From assembly GCF_004792665.1 (NCBI RefSeq), contig NZ_SRZX01000003.1, positions 1 through 64,000 of the forward strand: a stretch of 64,000 nt of DNA, given 5' to 3'. Below are positions 31,334 to 41,824 of this stretch, piece by piece. How positions within the stretch are numbered: position 1 is the stretch's first letter; the number at the start of each line of letters is the position of its first letter. Source of the stretch: Marinobacter orientalis. GTDB taxonomy: Bacteria > Pseudomonadota > Gammaproteobacteria > Pseudomonadales > Oleiphilaceae. The notes below the pieces were generated by a model, which was not told the origin of the DNA, searched no databases, and worked only from the letters and a program-made list of their open reading frames with translations. Both the position numbers and the translations under genes were made by a program.

Positions 31334-32491
31334 ATGTTTGAACTCGTCGATAATGTCCAGCAGAACGCTGTCATTAAAGTAGTGGGAGTTGGCGGTGGTG
31401 GCGGTAATGCCGTCCGCCACATGCTCAACAGTGATATTGAAGGTGTGGAGTTCATCTGCGCCAATACCGACGCCCAGGCCCTGACGGACCTGGACGCACG
31501 CCAGATCATCCAGCTTGGTGGCAACATCACCAAGGGGCTGGGTGCTGGCGCCAACCCGGAAGTCGGGCGTCAATCGGCCCTGGAAGACCGTGACCGTATT
31601 GCCGAGGCGCTGAAAGGTGCCGACATGGTCTTCATTACCGCCGGCATGGGCGGCGGCACCGGCACCGGTGCTGCTCCTGTAGTGGCAGAAGTGGCCCGTG
31701 AGCTGGGCATCCTGACAGTGGCCGTGGTCACCAAGCCGTTCATGTTCGAAGGTGGCAAGCGCATGAGCGTTGCCGATTCGGGCCTCAAGGAACTGGAAGA
31801 AACCGTTGACTCGCTGATCACCATCCCCAACGAAAAGTTGCTGGCGGTGATGGGCAAGAAAACCAGCCTGCTGGACGCCTTTGCCTCGGCCAACGACGTG
31901 TTGTTGGGGGCAGTGCAGGGAATTGCGGACCTGATTACCCGCAACGGAATGATTAATGTGGACTTTGCCGACGTAAAGACTGTCATGTCGGAAATGGGCA
32001 ATGCCATGATGGGTACCGCCCGTGCCACCGGTGAGAACCGGGCCCGTGAAGCCGCAGAAGCCGCCATACGCAGCCCGTTGCTGGAGGACATCAACCTGCA
32101 GGGCGCCAAGGGTATCCTGGTCAACATTACTGCGGGTATGGATCTCAACCTGGGTGAATTTTCCGAGGTTGGCGATATTGTTCGCGAATTCGCATCGGAT
32201 TCTGCCACCGTCGTGGTGGGTACGGTGATCGACCCGGACATGACCGACGAACTCAAGGTGACAGTGGTTGCAACCGGCCTGGGTGGTGATCGTGAAAAGC
32301 CCACCAAGGTAGTGGACAACACGCGCAGCCTTGATGGCACCACAGATTACAACCAGCTTGATCGTCCGGCTGTGCTGCGTCGCAGGGCTGTGGCCCATGG
32401 CAACGTGGCGATCGATCAGAGCAAGGACAGTGAAGAGCAGGGGGTCGACTATCTCGATATTCCCGCATTCCTTCGTCGTCAGGCTGACTGA
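31334..32491 (+). CDS. ftsZ: Cell division GTPase FtsZ
   Basis: A tubulin-like GTPase that forms the cytokinetic ring. The 385-residue product has [14 protein letters not shown] at the N-terminus, the tubulin signature [27 protein letters not shown] of the synergy loop, and the C-terminal conserved peptide [14 protein letters not shown], which binds FtsA and ZipA. A GAAGGAG Shine-Dalgarno sits 9-10 bases upstream. It closes the dcw cluster. Confidence 0.98.
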   Translation: MFELVDNVQQNAVIKVVGVGGGGGNAVRHMLNSDIEGVEFICANTDAQALTDLDARQIIQLGGNITKGLGAGANPEVGRQSALEDRDRIAEALKGADMVFITAGMGGGTGTGAAPVVAEVARELGILTVAVVTKPFMFEGGKRMSVADSGLKELEETVDSLITIPNEKLLAVMGKKTSLLDAFASANDVLLGAVQGIADLITRNGMINVDFADVKTVMSEMGNAMMGTARATGENRAREAAEAAIRSPLLEDINLQGAKGILVNITAGMDLNLGEFSEVGDIVREFASDSATVVVGTVIDPDMTDELKVTVVATGLGGDREKPTKVVDNTRSLDGTTDYNQLDRPAVLRRRAVAHGNVAIDQSKDSEEQGVDYLDIPAFLRRQAD

Positions 32492-32696
32492 TAATCTGTT
32501 GCAAATGCGTTCATAGGTGGAACCATGTTCGCTGATTGACGTGTGCTGACTATCAGTCCGGCCTTGTGCCGGCAAACCCGTCGGTCGTTACGAATTGATA
32601 CGATTGGTTAAATGGTATTCAGTTTTACTTTCTGGTATTCTCCGGGCAGATTTTTGCCCAGACTATATCGCATTTATGTGACGGAAATATGTACCG

Positions 32697-33611
32697 ATGA
32701 TCAGACAACGGACACTCAAAAACACCATCCGTGCTACCGGTGTCGGGCTTCATTCGGGGGAAAAGGTTTACCTGACCCTGAAGCCTGCGCCTGTGGACTC
32801 GGGCATCGTATTCCGCCGCACCGATCTTGACCCTGTGGTCGAAATCCGTGCCTGTGCGGAAAACGTGGGTGAGACCATGCTTTCCACGACACTGCTGAAA
32901 GACGGTGTCCGGGTTGCAACAGTAGAGCATTTGTTGTCAGCCATGGCTGGTCTCGGGATCGATAACTGCTTCGTAGAACTCAGTGCGGCGGAAGTGCCCA
33001 TTATGGACGGCTCAGCCGGACCTTTTGTGTTCCTTCTTCAGTCTGCCGGCATTGCCGAGCAGGACGCAGCCAAGCGATTTATCCGCATCAAGCGTGAAGT
33101 GACGGTTGAGGAAGGTGACAAGAAGGCGACCCTGCTGCCATTCGAAGGCTTCAAGGTGAGTTTCGGCATCGACTTCGATCACCCTGTATTCAAGGGGCGC
33201 GCCCAGACAGCGACTGTTGACTTCTCCAGCACGTCTTTTGTTAAGGAAGTCAGCCGCGCACGGACCTTCGGCTTCATGCGCGACATCGAGAAGCTGCGGG
33301 CGATGAACCTGGCATTGGGCGGAAGCGTGGATAACGCCATCGTCGTTGATGACTACAAGATCCTCAATGAAGACGGGCTGCGGTACGATGATGAATTCGT
33401 CAAGCATAAACTGCTGGATGCCATTGGTGACCTCTACCAGTTGGGTAACAGCCTGATTGGCGAGTTCCGTGGTATCAAATCCGGCCACGACCTGAATAAC
33501 AAGCTGTTGCGCAAGCTCAGGGCGGAAGAGGATGCGTGGGAAGTGGTTACCTTCGACGATGAGGCAGCTGCTCCGATTTCCTATATGAAACCTGTGCTGG
33601 CGGCGGGCTGA
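32697..33611 (+). CDS. lpxC: UDP-3-O-acyl-N-acetylglucosamine deacetylase
   Basis: A zinc enzyme for the first committed step of lipid A synthesis. The 304-residue product has [22 protein letters not shown], the zinc ligands in [15 protein letters not shown] and [15 protein letters not shown], and [11 protein letters not shown]. The C-terminus is LKPVLAAG-like, the region used for FtsH-dependent turnover in E. coli. A 205-base gap separates it from ftsZ, so it probably has its own promoter, although none is clear. Confidence 0.97.
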   Translation: MIRQRTLKNTIRATGVGLHSGEKVYLTLKPAPVDSGIVFRRTDLDPVVEIRACAENVGETMLSTTLLKDGVRVATVEHLLSAMAGLGIDNCFVELSAAEVPIMDGSAGPFVFLLQSAGIAEQDAAKRFIRIKREVTVEEGDKKATLLPFEGFKVSFGIDFDHPVFKGRAQTATVDFSSTSFVKEVSRARTFGFMRDIEKLRAMNLALGGSVDNAIVVDDYKILNEDGLRYDDEFVKHKLLDAIGDLYQLGNSLIGEFRGIKSGHDLNNKLLRKLRAEEDAWEVVTFDDEAAAPISYMKPVLAAG

Positions 33612-33622
33612 GGCAGGACGCC

Positions 33623-34069
33623 TTAATCCCGGACGTGGCTTGCGAGTTTTTCGAGAACCTCGCGTAATTGTTTGTCCTTCGTGTGCCCGGCCTCCTCTTT
33701 GAGGAGCCGGGCATTTTCGTTACTCAGGGGTGTCATTTTTGCCCGCGGACGTTCGCTGAACCGGGGTGGCGCAACTTTGACCTTCAGTTTCCACACGAAA
33801 CGGAACAGTTCCTGTTTGCGCAGTTCTTCCATGATTTCATGTTGACGGAAACGGATCTGGCTGGCGGTGGTAGCCGCTGCAGCGGAAAGTACCAGCTCAC
33901 CTTCCTTGCAGCTGACAAAACGGGTGCCTTTGGCCAGGCTCTCCGGCAATGCTGCGATAACCATCCGCTCGGCCTCGGCATGATGCTGGGCCTTTGCCAT
34001 CAGTTCCCGCAGGGTTGAGGCCCTGGAGAAGCTGTCCGGAGTCAGTTCGAGGTCGGTTTTCTTTTTCAT
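33623..34069 (-). CDS. dciA: DciA-type replicative helicase loader (DUF721)
   Basis: DciA is the ancestral loader of DnaB in bacteria that lack DnaC or DnaI. The 148-residue product has the DUF721 KH-like domain (RMVIAALPESLAKGTRFVSCKEGELVLSAAAATTASQIRFRQHEIMEELRK, cited here only by its ends at residues about 35-85) followed by a charged, flexible tail. It lies between lpxC and secA, convergent with lpxC, as dciA does in Pseudomonas. No dnaC-like gene is in the window. Confidence 0.85.
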   Translation of the reverse strand: MKKKTDLELTPDSFSRASTLRELMAKAQHHAEAERMVIAALPESLAKGTRFVSCKEGELVLSAAAATTASQIRFRQHEIMEELRKQELFRFVWKLKVKVAPPRFSERPRAKMTPLSNENARLLKEEAGHTKDKQLREVLEKLASHVRD

Positions 34070-34382
34070 GGCAATCAGTAATTCTCGACGACAACGGTAA
34101 CGATTGGTTACACTTTCGTACGTTTAATAGGCAGCGCCTGTATTACACTCGTTTTACATTGCTTGACGCGTGTATGTCCACGGGTAACTGCTAGTTTATC
34201 AAATTGCAGGCGTTGCGACGGACGGCACGTGCGTATTCAGACGCGGTTTTATGCTGCCCCGGATTGAGTAGACGGAGAGGACCTCCGCAATCTGGCAAAG
34301 GATGCCCCGGCAGACCCAGTCAGAACACTCAGGACGCAACACCACAGGATCAGGTTGTGTCCCGATGAAACCAGAAGACCAT
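34070..34382. other. Divergent intergenic region between dciA and the M23 peptidase gene
   Basis: About 310 bases that must carry promoters for both flanking genes. A TTGACG at 34163 has no convincing -10 at the normal distance. An in-frame extension of the M23 gene to 34302 exists but lacks a good Shine-Dalgarno. No RNA gene was recognised. Confidence 0.4.
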
Positions 34383-35318
34383 ATGAATATTATCCTCGTT
34401 GGCAAGTATCATGGAAAATCGCGCGCCGTTTCGATAAACGCTCCGGTTGCGGCCGGACTGGTTTTTTTCGTAACCGCCCTTCTCGCACTGGCAGGCTGGT
34501 CCGGTTACCAGGTGGCCCTGGGGCAGATTGAGCAGTCTGAGCCCGGAGAGTCGGAACTGGTGTCAGAATGGCGCTCGAAACTGAGTGAACAGAAAAGCGA
34601 ACTTGCGCAAATAGAATACAACGTCCAGCAGCAGGTGGATGCCCTGACACTTCGGCTGGGCGAAATGCAGGGACGCCTGCTTCGCCTGGATGCGCTCGGG
34701 CAGCGCTTCGTGGAATCCGGCCTTGTGGCCAGTGACGAATTCGATTTTGATCAGCCGGCTGCGGTGGGTGGTCCTGAAGACAGTCTCGATGGCGACTCCT
34801 TCACGGCCCCTGAGCTCACCGGTATGATTGACCGGCTGGCAAAACGTATTGAAGACCGCGAACAACAACTGCGTATGCTGGATATGGTCACCTCCCGCCA
34901 GAAGCTTGAGAAAGAACTCTACGTACAGGGTCGCCCGATTACCTGGGGCTGGCTGTCCTCCAAGTATGGTTACCGTTCGGATCCCTTTACCGGAAAGCGT
35001 ACCTGGCATGCCGGAGTGGATCTGGCGGGCAAGGACGGAAGTGATATAATTTCCGTTGCGGGTGGGGTTGTCACCTATGCCGATGAGCGCTACGGCTATG
35101 GCAATCTGGTGGAGGTCGACCACGGTGACGGCCTGGTGACCCGTTACGCCCATGCCAAGACGATCAAGGTAAAGGTGGGGGACGTTGTCCAGAAGGGTGA
35201 GGTTCTGGCTCTGATGGGAAGTACAGGGCGCTCTACCGGCCCCCATGTGCATTTTGAAGTGATTCGAAACGGCAAGTCCGAAAATCCGGAAACCTATATC
35301 AAGCGAGCCAGCCGCTAA
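34383..35318 (+). CDS. M23-family (LytM-domain) peptidase, membrane-anchored
   Basis: The 311-residue product, read from MNIILVGKYHGKSRAV, has a short cytoplasmic tail, one membrane helix near residues 20-40 (AAGLVFFVTALLALAGW), a coiled coil (about 60-110) and a LytM domain. The catalytic zinc motifs H209-x3-D213 and H288-V-H290 are both complete, so it should be an active endopeptidase rather than an EnvC/NlpD-type activator. A start at 34365 adds six residues. Position between lpxC and secA is conserved in related genera; its septal or general wall role is unknown. Confidence 0.85.
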   Translation: MNIILVGKYHGKSRAVSINAPVAAGLVFFVTALLALAGWSGYQVALGQIEQSEPGESELVSEWRSKLSEQKSELAQIEYNVQQQVDALTLRLGEMQGRLLRLDALGQRFVESGLVASDEFDFDQPAAVGGPEDSLDGDSFTAPELTGMIDRLAKRIEDREQQLRMLDMVTSRQKLEKELYVQGRPITWGWLSSKYGYRSDPFTGKRTWHAGVDLAGKDGSDIISVAGGVVTYADERYGYGNLVEVDHGDGLVTRYAHAKTIKVKVGDVVQKGEVLALMGSTGRSTGPHVHFEVIRNGKSENPETYIKRASR

Positions 35319-35430
35319 GCGGCTTGGCCAGCTGCACAGGACGCCGCCCGACTCGCCCCTGTTGCGCCCGGCTCAACACCTTTTTTTCAATCTTTTCAGC
35401 GTAGTGACAGGCTTCTGTGAGGCCTGACTT

Positions 35431-35458
35431 TTGTACTGCTGCGAAATAAGGTTAGAAT
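35431..35458 (+). promoter_or_regulatory. Putative secA promoter
   Basis: TTGTAC, a 16-base spacer and TAGAAT (35453-35458) lie 38 bases before the secA start. The -10 is good and the -35 is partial. There is no SecM-like arrest peptide between the M23 gene and secA. Confidence 0.45.
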
Positions 35459-35495
35459 GCCGGCTTCCTCCGTTTAATCAAAGAAGCAGTGGTCT

Positions 35496-38243
35496 ATGTT
35501 CACAAAGCTTGCAACCAAGATGTTCGGCAGTAAGAACGCCAGAGAAATCAAGCGAATGCGCAAAACTGTCTCGCGCATTAATGAACTTGAAGAGCAGTAT
35601 GGCAATTTGTCGGACACCGAGTTGCAGGGCAAGACGGCGGAATTCCGTCGCCGGTACGATGAGGGCGAAAGCCTTGATGCATTGCTTCCGGAGGCTTTTG
35701 CCACCACCAGGGAGGCCAGCCGGCGGGTGATGGGTATGCGTCATTATGACGTGCAGATGGTCGGTGGTATTACCCTCCACGAGGGCCGGATTGCCGAGAT
35801 GAAAACCGGCGAGGGTAAAACCCTTGTGGCGACGCTGGCGGTTTATCTGAACGCCCTGACCGGAAAAGGCGTGCACCTGGTGACGGTAAACGATTATCTG
35901 GCTCGCCGTGATGCGGACTGGATGGGCAAGCTGTATCGCTTCCTCGGCCTTCAGGTGGGTGTGGTAGCGGCTGGTCAGCCCCAGGAAGAAAAGCGGGCTG
36001 CCTATCAGGCCGATATCACTTACGGTACCAACAACGAGTTCGGCTTTGATTACCTGCGGGACAACATGGCGTTCAGCACCGAAGACAAGGTGCAGCGTGG
36101 CCTGCACTTTGCCATCGTGGACGAAGTGGATTCCATCCTCATTGATGAGGCCCGTACACCGCTGATTATTTCCGGCGCCGCCGAAGACAGCTCGAAACTC
36201 TACCAGGCAATCAACGAACTGGTGCCAAGACTTGAACAGGGCGAAGTCAGTGAAGAAGAAGCTGAGCCCAGTGGCGACTTCACCATTGATGAAAAATCCC
36301 GTCAGGTAGAGTTGACCGAAAAAGGCCATGAGAGAGTGGAAGAACTGCTGCTTGAGCGGGGCCTGCTGAAGGAAGGCGAGAGCCTTTATTCCGCCGCCAA
36401 TCTCAGCCTGTTGCATCATATCCACTCGGCTCTCAGGGCGCATCACCTGTTCCAGAAAGATGTGGATTATATCGTCCAGGGTGACCAGGTGGTGATCGTG
36501 GATGAGCACACTGGTCGCACCATGCCGGGCCGCCGCTGGAGTGAGGGGTTGCACCAGGCGATCGAAGCCAAGGAAGGTGTCCGTATCCAGGCAGAGAGCC
36601 AGACTCTGGCCTCCACCACTTTCCAGAACTATTTCCGTCTGTATGACAAGCTGGCAGGTATGACCGGTACCGCCGATACTGAAGCGTTCGAGTTCCGCCA
36701 GATCTACGGCCTGGACGTTGTCGTTATTCCGCCCAACAAGCCGATTCAGCGGATCGACTATAACGACCTGATCTACCTGACCGAGGAAGAAAAATTCCAC
36801 GCCATCATTGACGAGATCAAGGACGTCACTGCCGAGGGCCGGCCCATCCTGGTGGGTACTGCCTCTATCGAGGCGTCCGAACTGCTGTCCATGCTACTGA
36901 AGAAATCGCGGATTGATCACAAGATCCTTAACGCCAAGCAGCATGAGAGCGAGGCCCAGATCATCGCCCAGGCCGGTCGTCCGGGCGCTGTTACCATTGC
37001 CACCAACATGGCCGGTCGTGGCACGGACATCGTGCTGGGCGGCAACTGGGAGTTCGAGGTCGCGGGTCTGGACAATCCCACCGAAGAAGAAGTGGCCCGC
37101 ATCAAGGCGGAATGGACCGAGCGTCACAACCAGGTTCTGGAAGCCGGCGGCCTGCACATCATTGGCACCGAGCGACACGAATCCCGCCGGATCGACAATC
37201 AGCTTCGTGGTCGTGCCGGCCGTCAGGGCGACCCGGGTTCGTCGCGTTTCTTCCTGTCCCTGGAAGACAACCTGATGCGTATCTTCGCTCCAGACCGGGT
37301 GAAGAGTCTGATGCAGGCCATGGGCATGAAGAAGGGCGAGGCCATTGAGCACCGCATGGTCACCAACGCTATTGAAAAGTCCCAGCGCAAGGTCGAAGGC
37401 CGCAACTTCGATATGCGGAAAACCCTGCTGGAATACGACGATGTGGCCAATGACCAGCGCACGGTAATCTACGACCAGCGTAATGAAGTGATGTCGTCGG
37501 AAGATATTTCCGACATGATCAAGACCATCCGCGAGGATGTAGTCGACTCGTTGATCAGCGAATTCATTCCGCCGCAAAGCATGCCTGAGCAGTGGGATGT
37601 GCCGGGTCTTGAAAACCAGCTGCAGTCGGAAATGGCCATTAACCTGCCGATTCAGAAGTGGCTGGACGAAGACAGCAAGCTGTTCGAGGAAAATCTGCGC
37701 CAACGGATTCTCGATGAAATCGTGGCAGCCTACGAAGCCAAGGAAGAGATTGCCGGTTCCGAACCCATGCGCAAGTTCGAGAAGCAGGTCTTCCTGCAGG
37801 TGCTCGATACCCTGTGGAAGGAACACCTGTCGAACATGGATCATCTGCGCCGCGGTATACACCTGCGTGGCTACGCCCAGAAGAACCCCAAGCAGGAATA
37901 CAAGCGTGAAGCGTTCAACCTCTTCGAGACCATGCTGGAAACCATGAAACGTGATGTGGTGCGGGTGCTTTCCCATGTTCGCGTGCAGAGCCGTGAAGAA
38001 ATGGAGGAAGTGGAGCGTCGCCGCAAGGAAGAGCTTGAACGTGAACTCGCTCAGGCGCGTCTGCGTCATGATGAAACCAGCATTACCGGCCAGAAGCAGG
38101 ATGACACTGCCGGTGCTGCCGGTGCACAACCGCAGGGCACCCCGGAAACCTTTGTCCGGCAGGACAGAAAAGTGGGGCGCAACGAGCCATGTCCGTGCGG
38201 GTCCGGCAAGAAATACAAGCAGTGCTGTGGAAAGGTCAGCTGA
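35496..38243 (+). CDS. secA: Preprotein translocase ATPase SecA
   Basis: The motor that drives unfolded preproteins through SecYEG. The 915-residue product has [17 protein letters not shown] (Walker A), [15 protein letters not shown] (Walker B/DEAD), the preprotein cross-linking domain, [17 protein letters not shown], the two-helix finger, and a C-terminal linker ending in the zinc motif [13 protein letters not shown] that binds SecB and ribosomes. The presence of the zinc tail suggests SecB is used. Family length is about 900. Confidence 0.98.
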   Translation: MFTKLATKMFGSKNAREIKRMRKTVSRINELEEQYGNLSDTELQGKTAEFRRRYDEGESLDALLPEAFATTREASRRVMGMRHYDVQMVGGITLHEGRIAEMKTGEGKTLVATLAVYLNALTGKGVHLVTVNDYLARRDADWMGKLYRFLGLQVGVVAAGQPQEEKRAAYQADITYGTNNEFGFDYLRDNMAFSTEDKVQRGLHFAIVDEVDSILIDEARTPLIISGAAEDSSKLYQAINELVPRLEQGEVSEEEAEPSGDFTIDEKSRQVELTEKGHERVEELLLERGLLKEGESLYSAANLSLLHHIHSALRAHHLFQKDVDYIVQGDQVVIVDEHTGRTMPGRRWSEGLHQAIEAKEGVRIQAESQTLASTTFQNYFRLYDKLAGMTGTADTEAFEFRQIYGLDVVVIPPNKPIQRIDYNDLIYLTEEEKFHAIIDEIKDVTAEGRPILVGTASIEASELLSMLLKKSRIDHKILNAKQHESEAQIIAQAGRPGAVTIATNMAGRGTDIVLGGNWEFEVAGLDNPTEEEVARIKAEWTERHNQVLEAGGLHIIGTERHESRRIDNQLRGRAGRQGDPGSSRFFLSLEDNLMRIFAPDRVKSLMQAMGMKKGEAIEHRMVTNAIEKSQRKVEGRNFDMRKTLLEYDDVANDQRTVIYDQRNEVMSSEDISDMIKTIREDVVDSLISEFIPPQSMPEQWDVPGLENQLQSEMAINLPIQKWLDEDSKLFEENLRQRILDEIVAAYEAKEEIAGSEPMRKFEKQVFLQVLDTLWKEHLSNMDHLRRGIHLRGYAQKNPKQEYKREAFNLFETMLETMKRDVVRVLSHVRVQSREEMEEVERRRKEELERELAQARLRHDETSITGQKQDDTAGAAGAQPQGTPETFVRQDRKVGRNEPCPCGSGKKYKQCCGKVS

Positions 38244-38270
38244 TTTCCGGTACTGATCAGTAGCATAACG

Positions 38271-38310
38271 ACCCGCACTCTGATCCGCTCAGGCTGCGGG
38301 TTTTTCGTTT
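38271..38310 (+). terminator. Terminator of secA
   Basis: ACCCGCA pairs with TGCGGGT, with a 17-base loop that can partly fold, followed by TTTTCGTTT. Confidence 0.7.
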
Positions 38311-38338
38311 GGTAGCTGTTGATGACAGGAGAGTAAAA

Positions 38339-39556
38339 ATGGCAGTTGGTCCAGGAACCTTGCCGAGATTTTTCCCGATTGCCGGCGTGAAGCTGGGCAT
38401 CGGTAGCGCGGGTATCAAGAAGCCGGGCAAAAAGGATCTGGTGGTTATGGAGCTGGCGCCGGGCAGCCGGGTGGCTGGTATCTTTACCCGCAACCAGTTC
38501 TGCGCGGCGCCGGTTCATATCGCCCGCCGTCATCTAGCCAGTGATGCCCCCCGTTACCTGTTGATCAATACCGGCAATGCCAATGCCGGCACCGGTGAGC
38601 AGGGCCTGGAGGACGCCCAGACCTGTTGTCAGGCGCTGGCAGACCAGGCTGGTGTTGTTCCGGGCTCTGTGTTGCCGTTTTCCACCGGTGTCATTGGTGA
38701 GCCACTACCGGTTGGGAAGATCATAAGTGCGTTGCCGCAGGCGATGGCGGATGTATCGGAGTCCCACTGGGCGGAAGCGGCCTCCGGGATCATGACCACG
38801 GATACCCGCCCCAAGGGTGCAAGCTGCCAGATCGACCTGGACGGATACACGGTATCTATTTCAGGTATCAGCAAGGGCGCTGGCATGATTCGCCCGAACA
38901 TGGCCACCATGCTGGGTTTTATTGCCACCGACGCCAACATCTCGGCGGATGTGTTGTCGACGCTTGCCTCCGAGTTGGGAGAAAAGTCCTTCAACCGCAT
39001 TACCATTGACGGCGACACCTCCACCAACGATGCCTGTATGCTGATCGCCAGCGGCCAATATGGTGGTCCTGAGATCACGGCTGACAGCGCCTGCCTGCCA
39101 AAACTCAGGGGCGCACTGCAAGAGGTGTTCCTGGAGCTGGCGCATGCCATTGTCCGGGACGGGGAGGGCGCCACCAAGTTTGTAACCATTGAAGTCAGCC
39201 GGGCGGGTTCGGTCCAGGAGGCGCTGGACGTCGCCTACACCGTTGCCCACTCGCCCCTGGTGAAGACCGCGCTGTTCGCGTCCGATCCCAACTGGGGCCG
39301 GATCCTGGCGGCTGTAGGACGTGCCGGTGTGGATGGCCTGGACCTGAACGCCCTTGAGATCTGGCTGGGGGACGTCTGCCTGGTGCGCAACGGTGGCCGC
39401 GCCGGCGATTACAGCGAATCCCGGGGCCAGGCGGTGATGGATGGCGAGGAAATTACCATTCACATTGACCTCAGGCGGGGTGATGTCATGGAGCGGGTGT
39501 GGACCTGCGACTTTTCCCACGATTATATCACCATTAATGCCGAGTACCGCACCTGA
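38339..39556 (+). CDS. argJ: Bifunctional glutamate N-acetyltransferase/ornithine acetyltransferase
   Basis: Transfers acetyl from N-acetylornithine to glutamate (and, in bifunctional forms, from acetyl-CoA), recycling the acetyl group in arginine synthesis. The 405-residue precursor starts at MAVGPGTLPRFF; ten residues of upstream in-frame sequence overlap the terminator region. The autocleavage site is MAT-ML with nucleophile T190 (KGAGMIRPNMATMLGF). NTGNANAGTG and DPNWGRI are also present. Whether it keeps the synthase activity cannot be told from sequence. Confidence 0.95.
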   Translation: MAVGPGTLPRFFPIAGVKLGIGSAGIKKPGKKDLVVMELAPGSRVAGIFTRNQFCAAPVHIARRHLASDAPRYLLINTGNANAGTGEQGLEDAQTCCQALADQAGVVPGSVLPFSTGVIGEPLPVGKIISALPQAMADVSESHWAEAASGIMTTDTRPKGASCQIDLDGYTVSISGISKGAGMIRPNMATMLGFIATDANISADVLSTLASELGEKSFNRITIDGDTSTNDACMLIASGQYGGPEITADSACLPKLRGALQEVFLELAHAIVRDGEGATKFVTIEVSRAGSVQEALDVAYTVAHSPLVKTALFASDPNWGRILAAVGRAGVDGLDLNALEIWLGDVCLVRNGGRAGDYSESRGQAVMDGEEITIHIDLRRGDVMERVWTCDFSHDYITINAEYRT

Positions 39557-39558
39557 CC

Positions 39559-40518
39559 ATGACGGCTGTCCGGGAAATACACGTCGCAGTTGGAGTTATC
39601 TTTCGCCAGGGAAAGGTGCTGATTGCCCGCCGTCCGGACCATGTCCACCAGGGTGGGCTGCTCGAGTTTCCCGGCGGCAAGGTTGAAGCTGGTGAAACCG
39701 TTCAGCAGGCCCTGGTAAGGGAGATCCGTGAGGAAACCGGGTTACGTATTGCGCCGGACGCCCTGGAACCGGTGATCGAGATCCGCCACGATTATGGTGA
39801 CAAGCAGGTATTTCTTGATGTCTGGACAACCTCCTCAGCCCAGGGTAGCCCTGAGGGCCGCGAAGGGCAGGAGATACGCTGGCTCGATGTCCGCGATCTG
39901 GCCGATGCCGACTTCCCTGCTGCCAATCGTCCGATCATCCGGGCCTTGCGCCTGCCCCACCAATACGCCATTACCGGCGCTGCAGCCGATGCGACGGGGT
40001 ACCTGAGGCAGCTGGAACAGGGGTTGCGTACTGCAAAACCGCAGCTGTGTCTGCTTCGGGCGCCGAACCTGGGGGGCGATGCCTATGCACAGCTTGCAGC
40101 CTGGTCACTGGAGGCCTGCAGGGCGAGTGGTGTGAAGCTGCTGCTGCATGGTTCGGCATCCCTGCTTGAGCATTTCCCGGCCGCTTGCGGCCTGCATCTG
40201 CCCTGGCATGAAGCCAGACAGCATTCCGCCCGGCCTGTCCCTGACGGTTATCTGCTGGCGGTTTCCTGTCACAATGAGCAGGAAATTGCCCATGCCTGCC
40301 AGTTGCAGGCAGATTTCATTACCCTTGGCCCGGTGATGCCCACACCGTCTCATCCTGGCGCGACCGGCATCGGCTGGCGCCGTTTCCGGGAGTTGGTGGC
40401 AGCCTCGACAGTCCCTGTCTTTGCTCTGGGCGGTCTCTCGTTGACGGATATTGCTGAAGCTCGCAGGGCTGGCGCCCAGGGTATTGCCGGTATCAGTTTC
40501 TGGTGGCCAGACCTCTGA
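39559..40518 (+). CDS. mutT: Nudix hydrolase (MutT-type) fused to a thiamine phosphate synthase-like domain
   Basis: The first 130 residues are a MutT-like 8-oxo-dGTP diphosphatase with a complete Nudix box from G40 (GX5EX7REUXEEXGU, key residues E46, R54, E55, E58, E59), which cleans oxidised nucleotides. Residues about 150-319 resemble ThiE (LLLHGSASLL, TLGPVMPTPSHPGATGIGW, VFALGGL), a TIM barrel. Such fusions are known in pseudomonads and relatives; the second domain lacks proof of thiamine synthesis. The gene starts two bases after the argJ stop. Confidence 0.9.
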   Translation: MTAVREIHVAVGVIFRQGKVLIARRPDHVHQGGLLEFPGGKVEAGETVQQALVREIREETGLRIAPDALEPVIEIRHDYGDKQVFLDVWTTSSAQGSPEGREGQEIRWLDVRDLADADFPAANRPIIRALRLPHQYAITGAAADATGYLRQLEQGLRTAKPQLCLLRAPNLGGDAYAQLAAWSLEACRASGVKLLLHGSASLLEHFPAACGLHLPWHEARQHSARPVPDGYLLAVSCHNEQEIAHACQLQADFITLGPVMPTPSHPGATGIGWRRFRELVAASTVPVFALGGLSLTDIAEARRAGAQGIAGISFWWPDL

Positions 40519-40596
40519 TATTGACCAGGCCGCAGAGCCTGCGCGCTCTGGTATGATAGCGAAGTTAACATCCACTCGACGATCTCTGGAGAAGCT

Positions 40597-41085
40597 GTGA
40601 GCAAACTGACCCATCTCGATGAAAAAGGCGCCGCACGGATGGTCGACGTCACCTCCAAGGCGACCACCGAACGTGAGGCCAGAGCTGAAGCGTTGATCAG
40701 AATGGCACCTGAAACCCTGGCGATGATTGTGGAGGGGCAGCATCCCAAAGGGGACGTGTTGGCGGTCGCTCGGGTGGCAGGCATTATGGCCGCCAAGAAA
40801 ACCCACGACCTGATCCCCTTGTGCCACGCCCTGAACCTGACCTCTGTCAAAGTGGAGCTCACGCCGGGCGATGATGGTGCTTCGGTTCATATCGTCACCC
40901 TGTGCAAGCTGTCCGGGCAGACGGGCGTCGAAATGGAGGCCCTGACAGCTGCCAGCGTGGCCGCACTGACTCTCTACGACATGTGCAAGGCGGTCGATCG
41001 GGGCATGGTGGTGGATAATGTCCGCCTGCTGGAAAAGAAAGGCGGTCGCAGTGGTCACTGGTCCGCTTCAGACTCCGGTTCGTAA
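40597..41085 (+). CDS. moaC: Cyclic pyranopterin monophosphate synthase MoaC
   Basis: Acts with MoaA to make cyclic pyranopterin phosphate, the first intermediate of molybdenum cofactor. The 162-residue product has [38 protein letters not shown], the LCHAL motif and [23 protein letters not shown] with the catalytic lysine. The start is GTG with CTGGAGAAG upstream. moaA and other moa genes are not in the window. Confidence 0.96.
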   Translation: MSKLTHLDEKGAARMVDVTSKATTEREARAEALIRMAPETLAMIVEGQHPKGDVLAVARVAGIMAAKKTHDLIPLCHALNLTSVKVELTPGDDGASVHIVTLCKLSGQTGVEMEALTAASVAALTLYDMCKAVDRGMVVDNVRLLEKKGGRSGHWSASDSGS

Positions 41086-41193
41086 ACTCTGCTTACCAGT
41101 GATACCGGAGGAATGACCGTGCAGAGACTACGCCCGGACGGTGGCCGCGTGATAGAATGCGCGGCCCGATTGACTGAACCACGAGGAAGCACT

Positions 41194-41808
41194 GTGGCCG
41201 TTCGTTACATCCAGACATGCCGGTTGCCTACCCCTTTCGGCGTTTTCGACATGCACGGCTTTGAAGAGCCGGACACCGGAAAGGAGCATGTGGCGCTCAC
41301 GCTGGGTGATCTTGGCAGCCCCGAGCCGATGCTGGCGCGGACACACTCCGAGTGCCTGACCGGCGATGCGCTCTACAGCATGCGGTGTGACTGTGGTTAT
41401 CAGCTCGAAGAGGCGTTGCGCAGCATTGCGCGCGAGGGCCGGGGTATGCTGATGTACCTGCGCCAGGAAGGCCGGGGCATCGGCCTGCTGAACAAGATTC
41501 GTGCCTATAATCTGCAGGATCAGGGTGCCGATACGGTCGAAGCCAATGAACAACTCGGTTTCGCCGCTGATCTGCGGGACTACACCATGTGCCGGGATAT
41601 GCTGGAGCACCTGGGCATTAGCAGCCTGAGACTGATGACGAACAACCCCCGCAAGGTGGATGCGCTGACCGAGCTCGGTATTGAAATCGCCGAGCGTGTA
41701 CCGCTGCATGTGGGGCGCAACCCCCACAACGAGCACTATCTGGATACCAAGCAGAGCAAACTCGGCCACTGGTTCGAGACTCATCAGGACGACGACCCCG
41801 CCGTCTGA
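41194..41808 (+). CDS. ribA: GTP cyclohydrolase II
   Basis: Opens the imidazole ring of GTP for riboflavin synthesis. The 204-residue product starts at the GTG at 41194, preceded by GAGGAAG, and reads [20 protein letters not shown] like E. coli RibA (196 residues). An ATG at 41113 would add 27 residues without family support. The zinc site is [19 protein letters not shown], and [16 protein letters not shown] and NNPRKVDAL complete the active site. It stands alone, not fused to RibB. Confidence 0.95.
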   Translation: MAVRYIQTCRLPTPFGVFDMHGFEEPDTGKEHVALTLGDLGSPEPMLARTHSECLTGDALYSMRCDCGYQLEEALRSIAREGRGMLMYLRQEGRGIGLLNKIRAYNLQDQGADTVEANEQLGFAADLRDYTMCRDMLEHLGISSLRLMTNNPRKVDALTELGIEIAERVPLHVGRNPHNEHYLDTKQSKLGHWFETHQDDDPAV

Positions 41809-41824
41809 AACTGACCGCTGCCCC

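Noticed and set aside
30230..32575. A 781-codon open frame on the minus strand opposite ftsA and ftsZ
   Set aside because: It runs antisense through two highly conserved genes and their gap, has no recognisable domain and is a codon-bias shadow of GC-rich genes.
35319..35495. A SecM-like arrest peptide upstream of secA
   Set aside because: No frame with a signal peptide and an arrest motif is present; the upstream gene is an M23 peptidase.
36894..38129. Long minus-strand frames opposite secA
   Set aside because: They are shadows of SecA with His- and Leu-rich low-complexity translation.
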